Shown here piece by piece: positions 59,421-64,000 of a stretch of DNA of 64,000 bases. The position numbers were made by a program, and so were the translations under genes. Source of the stretch: Polytrichum commune (Eukaryota; Streptophyta; Polytrichopsida; Polytrichales; Polytrichaceae); the NCBI GenBank assembly GCA_950295325.1, contig OX485803.1, positions 1,054,001 through 1,118,000 of the forward strand. Direction: 5' to 3'. How positions within the stretch are numbered: the stretch's first letter is position 1; each line of letters opens with the position of its first letter. The notes beneath the pieces are model-generated. The model was given only the letters and a program-made list of their open reading frames with translations. It searched no databases and was not told the origin of the DNA.

Positions 59421-61337
59421 TTAATACCGCAATTGCACATTGGAATTGTATTGTGCACCCGGCTGGAAGTACTGGGGAATGGCTCGCCTGGCAACCACCG
59501 TGTGGCCATTTAACCTGGCAGTGACCCTGATGTCATACGGCCCCTTGAATGGCTTCCCGGAGTAGCTGATGAGCATCCAATTGGCCCCCCAGTTGTGTTG
59601 CATCGGCTGCCAGTATCTGTTACCGGCCATTCGAACAGACACACTTCCCACATCCCCAGGTCCTCCTTGGTACTTGACAGTGATGGAGAGCCAGTAAGCG
59701 GACGACCCCGGGTCCACCTTGAAGGCGATGTTCTGCCTGGGGTACTGACATGGCACCCTCTTGTACAGGATGTTGTACAATCCAATGTTCCGAAGCTCCC
59801 CATCCCTCCCGGGGAGAGCCATGCTGGTGATGGCGGCCCCACTCAGGTCGAAGGCAGGCTGGTTGGAGCTGCAGAAAGTTCCCCCGGGGCAGAAATCTGT
59901 AATCACCACTCGGGTGGGTTGCCATCTGCAGCTGGGGTATGTGCACTTCACCTGCACGTGAGTCAGATGTTAGAGCTTAGAGCATGACCACACATTGGAC
60001 ACCAAACCCTAACACAAAGGTTTGCTGAAATAGTCCCTCTATATGTCCCACACATTCAATCCATATGAGCGCTGTAAATTGTGAGTCCCATGATCAACAC
60101 TAGTATCTTACAGTACATAAGGTGTTACGTAAGTATAGTTGAAGCTAAAGTCCTAGTTGGTGTTATGTTGTGAGATATGAGTGTTGATGTCCTTTAACGA
60201 GAGGAGTTGAAATTCACTCCTCTAAAGTTACATATTTGAAAGAGCGGAAGGCGTTAGAAGGGAGAGAGTACCTCTAAATTGGTGATTAACGAAAACGTGT
60301 GAAAGCCTATTTTGTTAAAAGTTCACCTTTTTAATTGGTGGTATGGGTTCAGAGGCGTCCGTGTTGAGATTGTGTGGTTATGCTCGTAGCAACTAGAAAC
60401 CAAAGGAAAATCTGGGCCTGTCTTGCTTCGGGGTCACTGAGGAGTTTCTGTGTGAGTAAAGTATATCCTTATTCTTGTCATTGGAAAATCGCCCATTGAT
60501 TTCAAAACAATGAAAAACAAATTGGGAATAAGTGTTTGTAGGGGGATCCCATCCCTCTCCGCCCACTTTTTCATTGGACCTCCGCAGTTCGATATTCACT
60601 GCTCACCCTCTACCCTACCTGATTAGTTGTCAGTGAAAATAATCCAAACAATGGGGGTTACCTCTTTTAAGATCTCTGCAAGAATGTTAGAGTGCGACAT
60701 GATAGAGGTTCAGCCTTTTTAATCTCTACTCACTCTACTCCGTAGGGTTCGCATGGTAGAAGTGACCTACCCCAAGAAACTAAGGACAGAGAGATGGGTT
60801 CCTCTGCAGCACTCTACCCAAGCGAATTACATTTATATTTGCATTCACAGAGAGTTGGTAGAAGTGGGAGCTAGAACTTACTGCATAGCATTGGCCGCAT
60901 CCCTTTCCGTTCTGGAAGATGGCCCTACTCCCAGCTGCAATTCTGGGACCATAGGGAGTACCTGTGAGCTCCTTGTACCCACATGCTCCACCTGCACAAT
61001 TACATCAATTCGATGTGTTCACATGATGCATCCCACCACTTGAACATTCAGGATTCATTTTGCACCAATTTGAGCCTGGAATTGAAACTTTGCAGAAATC
61101 TTGCTGGGGTGATACAACATGAGATACAACATTTGCCTCATCAAGGAATTGCAAGAAGATTTGAATGATTAGATTACCGCTTGAGCCTTCGCCGTGGGGG
61201 TCGCCATACCAAGTTGCATGCCCAGCAATCCAGCCAGCATTGTAACCCATAGCGGCCAAGCTACCAACGGCCAGGGCACCAGGTAGCCCCGCAAAGAGAA
61301 GAACTAGCAACACTGTGACCACCACGTATCCCACCAT
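59421..61337 (-). CDS. Beta-expansin 2
   Basis: A 266-aa secreted wall-loosening protein from three exons: 61337-61178, 60991-60882 and 59951-59421 (phases 1 and 0). Signal peptide MVGYVVVTVLLVLLFAGLPG, then GHATWYGDPHGEGSSG, GGACGY, GKGCGQCYAVKC, ITDFCPGGTFC, QPAFDLSG (AFD in place of the usual HFD), VPCQYP, and a complete domain 2 ending FQPGAQYNSNVQLRY. The second intron (59952-60881, 930 bp) falls between GQCYA and VKC, where expansin 1 has continuous coding sequence. The bases around 59659-59867 are almost identical to 46980-47188. The paralogues share promoter-side repeats, so they arose by local duplication. Confidence 0.95.
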
Positions 61338-61970
61338 GTTGCAAATTTTTCACGCAAAGGAGCTCCACAAAATTATTCAACCTCACTTTCCCGAATTCTG
61401 TGAGCAGCTTCCACAGTTGCAGAGTTCAATCGAACTACAATATTCTACACATGCTTCCAGCTGATGATGCGAGACAAATGATAATTTAACAGTTGATGAA
61501 ATCCAAATGGTTGTGAGAACTATTTATCTAAAGAGAGGAATGTTGAACCATTCATTGTGATTGAACTGAATTGTAGAGGCCGCCGAGCTGGTTTTCGATC
61601 AAGTGGGAAGACCTAATTAAGGAACCGCCCAATGTGCTACGGCTTCTTTTGTTGTATGCTCCGATTTGGTCTTTAGGGTAGGTATGTGACTCGAAGCGTT
61701 TTGTCAGGGCTCGTATTCAACTGGTCCCGACTCCCGTGAAATTGAATGAGGAGAGTGATTTTGGGGAAAGCGCCATTTGTTTTAGGAATCACTACCTATT
61801 GATGAGCTCTTAATTGCTCGGACGGTGTCGGTGAGTAGATGAAAAAGCTGGAAACTTTGATGAATCAGCCTGTGATGGATGCTGTGACAATGTTTCACCT
61901 TGCGGGAGGATTGGTTGGGAATCCAACATATATTATACACTGATATGTGCAATTAGGTTGCCTCGCACTA
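61338..61970. promoter_or_regulatory. Promoter region of expansin 2
   Basis: Sequence between the start codon and a family F element. It shares the gaggccgccgagc block with the expansin 1 upstream region. No clear TATA box was assigned. Confidence 0.35.
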
Positions 61971-62342
61971 CTACACTAAATATGATATCTAAGGTCACCA
62001 ATTCTAATTATCTTGCTCAATACTAATTGTAAACCACTGTATACTGTCACCAACACTAACTGTTACACCCGCATTATTTGTCATTCCTTGTAAACTTTTT
62101 GGGGTTACAGATTTACAGTGTTGCAATTACTGTCATATACCAAGTGATTTGTCATCCAAATTTCAATCATCCATGACAATTTTCATCACATGTTGCTGAC
62201 AAGAGCAGGTAGGGTTTTGGTCATTTGATAAATTCATTTATCCACGACAGTATTTGTAAACTTATTCATAAGAAGTGTCATCCAAGAAATTTCTATAGTG
62301 ACATAAAATACCATATGACACTAAGTATCATGTTTAGTGTAG
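61971..62342. mobile_element. TIR element, family F copy 2
   Basis: Inverted ends CTACACTAAATATGAT and near complement, 372 bp, flanked by TA on both sides. Collinear with copy 1 at 49764-50138, in the same orientation and also upstream of an expansin. Confidence 0.72.
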
Positions 62343-63402
62343 TAATATATCGACATTCTACACTATTTAATTGTGTCCTCCCACGGTGAAAAAAATACAA
62401 TAATTATGTTTCTATGGTGCTCGCTATCTGGATCAATAAACAATTCAAAGCTTTTGCAATGTAATTTTGACCCAAGGTAATTTGCATGGGTGAAGAGGCA
62501 ACTTATTCTCGAAGACAACCTATTCTCTAAGGACAAGGCTACTCACCTTGCATTTGTACTTTTACATTTGCAATGCACATGCGGATGCAAGGAAGTGACA
62601 GCTGGGGTGAATCAACCCGTGCACTGGTTCCTTGGAGGCAAGGGTTTACACATCCAACAAGGAACGAGTGTATGGGTTGGTTCCCCAAATCGGGAAGTGG
62701 CCCACTCAAGGCAACCTAATTGAAGATACCGGTGTACTTGATCTGGTGAGTATGTTAGACTCCCTGCCTCTGATTCCCGACAAAATTTACCTAGTGAAAA
62801 TCCTTCGTAAAAAATTCGTCTTATTTCGGTCCCCACTTCTTGATGCAATTTCAAGTGCCGGGGAAGAGAATACCACAATCCTGGAAACTGGAGTTAAGGA
62901 ACTTATCAACATGTACTTCCTATGAACATAACTAAATTAGGGGAGATCCATTTTTCCAATCCGTTTGCTTGCTGATGCTTCATCGTAGACTTGCTAATGC
63001 AACACAAGTCTTTGTCGTATAATTCTAATTGGACGAAGTTGGAGAACATGAAAAACGAACCGAATAACACAGAGTAAGAAACACAACGCCGGGATTTGAA
63101 ATTACGGGCATCTCCCACCAAAAAGCAAATGATGATACAGATTTACTACGAAGCCGGATCTCCACTTCACACATGATGATGCTTGAATGCATGCCATGCG
63201 GAGTAGGATACAACTCAACCTCCGTAAATAATCCCCTAATTAATACTAACCTTTACAAAACATGTCTGCCAACTGAGAAATCCAAGCTCTAAGAAGCTCA
63301 ACTAGCTAGCCTCCGCCACAGATCAGGTCCTGCAATCGGCTGCCTGTCGGGCATGGCCGATTTTGAAGAAACTTAAAGCCTTCACCAAAATTCTTGCCAA
63401 AG
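62343..63402. other. Intergenic between expansin 2 and expansin 3
   Basis: Includes the segment 62928-63060 that is repeated at about 52020-52170. Overlapping frames on opposite strands at 62490-62925 are unrecognised. The 3' flank of expansin 3 lies just below 63403. Confidence 0.35.
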
Positions 63403-63609
63403 CTAGTATGCAAACTGCACAGAGGAGGTGTACTCGGCCCCAGGTTGAAAATTCTGGGGAATGGCTTGAGGAGCCGTGACAGTGTGGCCGTTCAGCTTGG
63501 CGGTGATTTGCACGTCGAAGGGGCCCTTGAATGGTTGTCCGCCGTAGTTGATGAGCATCCAGTTTGCACCCCAGTTGTGCTGCATGTGCTGGAACGAGGA
63601 GCTACCAGA
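63403..63609 (-). CDS. Beta-expansin 3, last exon only (gene runs off the window)
   Basis: A 68-codon terminal exon behind a good acceptor (AATTTCAG, then TCTGGTAGC) encoding the end of domain 2: HMQHNWGANWMLINYG, QPFKGPFDVQITAKLNG and FQPGAEYTSSVQFAY. It matches residues from about 198 onward of expansins 1 and 2. An intron at this position is absent from both of them. The rest of the gene lies beyond 64000. Confidence 0.92.
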   Translation of the reverse strand, partial: SGSSSFQHMQHNWGANWMLINYGGQPFKGPFDVQITAKLNGHTVTAPQAIPQNFQPGAEYTSSVQFAY

Positions 63610-64000
63610 CTGAAATTATCACATGCACGAAGTCACAATACTGTTAGCAAACAGGAATATATGTCTTTATAAACTACAACTCGAGAACAGCTGTACTATG
63701 GCTTCCACCACACCAGTTCTGAAAGCAAAACTTCACTTTGAACATGTGATGATCCTCATAAATTCTCTCATTCTCTTGGCAGAATTTCAGAGATTCATGA
63801 TAGTCTAGGTCGCCATTACCATGCCAGTACAAAACTACACACATGCTCGTATATAATATCCATGACATGGTGATGAACTTTATTTATTGGCGAAAGTTCA
63901 AAGATTGCGACCTGCCGACGGACGTAAAGCATGTTCGTGTGTTATCAACACGGAGACCTCTCAACCCATTCCGCCAATTTTACGGTGAATTTAACAAAAT
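63610..64000 (-). other. Intron of expansin 3
   Basis: No expansin coding sequence is visible between 63610 and the window end, so this is probably intron. The 64-codon frame at 63674-63868 has no expansin motif. Confidence 0.6.

Noticed and set aside
49764-62342. Family F as CACTA (En/Spm) elements because of CACTA-containing ends
   Set aside because: The ends read CTACACTAAA, not a terminal CACTA, and copy 2 is flanked by TA; a 3-bp duplication was not seen.
1-64000. CRISPR arrays, bacterial operons, rRNA genes or LTR retrotransposons
   Set aside because: None has supporting structure. Tandem runs are microsatellites or minisatellites, genes have plant introns, and no paired LTRs or reverse transcriptase motifs were seen. 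tRNA genes were not systematically folded, so a missed tRNA is possible.

Overview
The window is nuclear DNA of a land plant. The coding content is plant-specific (a clade-F-type PP2C, beta-expansins, a mitochondrial-type bL9, an ARF GTPase and the proteasome subunit RPN7). Genes have several GT-AG introns and lie in AT-rich intergenic DNA full of short DNA transposons. I suspect a non-seed plant (bryophyte grade) because genes are compact and TIR/MITE elements dominate over visible LTR elements, but the sequence alone does not settle this. All exon models were read by eye and checked for splice sites and reading phase; none was aligned to a database.

Layout. 0.7-2.4 kb (+): PP2C phosphatase, 4 coding exons. 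3.2-4.4 kb (-): an unrecognised exon-like locus with an internal tandem duplication. 5-13.9 kb: no convincing gene, but a dense nest of hAT-like, PIF/Harbinger-like, pogo-like and fold-back elements, several caught inside one another with readable target-site duplications (TSDs). 15.3-18.1 kb (-): mitochondrial-type ribosomal protein bL9, 6 exons. 18.5-22.5 kb: transposons and non-coding DNA. 22.5-25.2 kb: a large imperfect palindrome whose right arm is the upstream region of RPN7; each arm has received its own insertion at the matching TTA/TAA. 25.3-26.5 kb (+): intronless RPN7. 27.8-31.6 kb (+): two small multi-exon genes that I assembled from short exons. Both appear to encode secreted proteins with the same eight-cysteine domain. 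32.7-33.95 kb: a fold-back element with arms of about 330 bp. 36.9-40.5 kb: pogo-like, Harbinger-like and Tourist-like elements. 41.7-43.9 kb (+): ARF-family GTPase, 3 exons. 46.7-64 kb: a cluster of three beta-expansin genes on the minus strand (the third runs off the end), separated by more MITEs and a pogo-like transposase relic.

The genes do not form a pathway. They are unrelated housekeeping, signalling and cell-wall genes plus two local tandem families (expansins, eight-Cys proteins). The most unusual content is the pair of eight-Cys secreted proteins, the RPN7-upstream palindrome, the repeated element-in-element insertions that reveal TSDs and empty sites, and a nearly identical 209-bp exon tract shared by two expansins whose intron structures differ.
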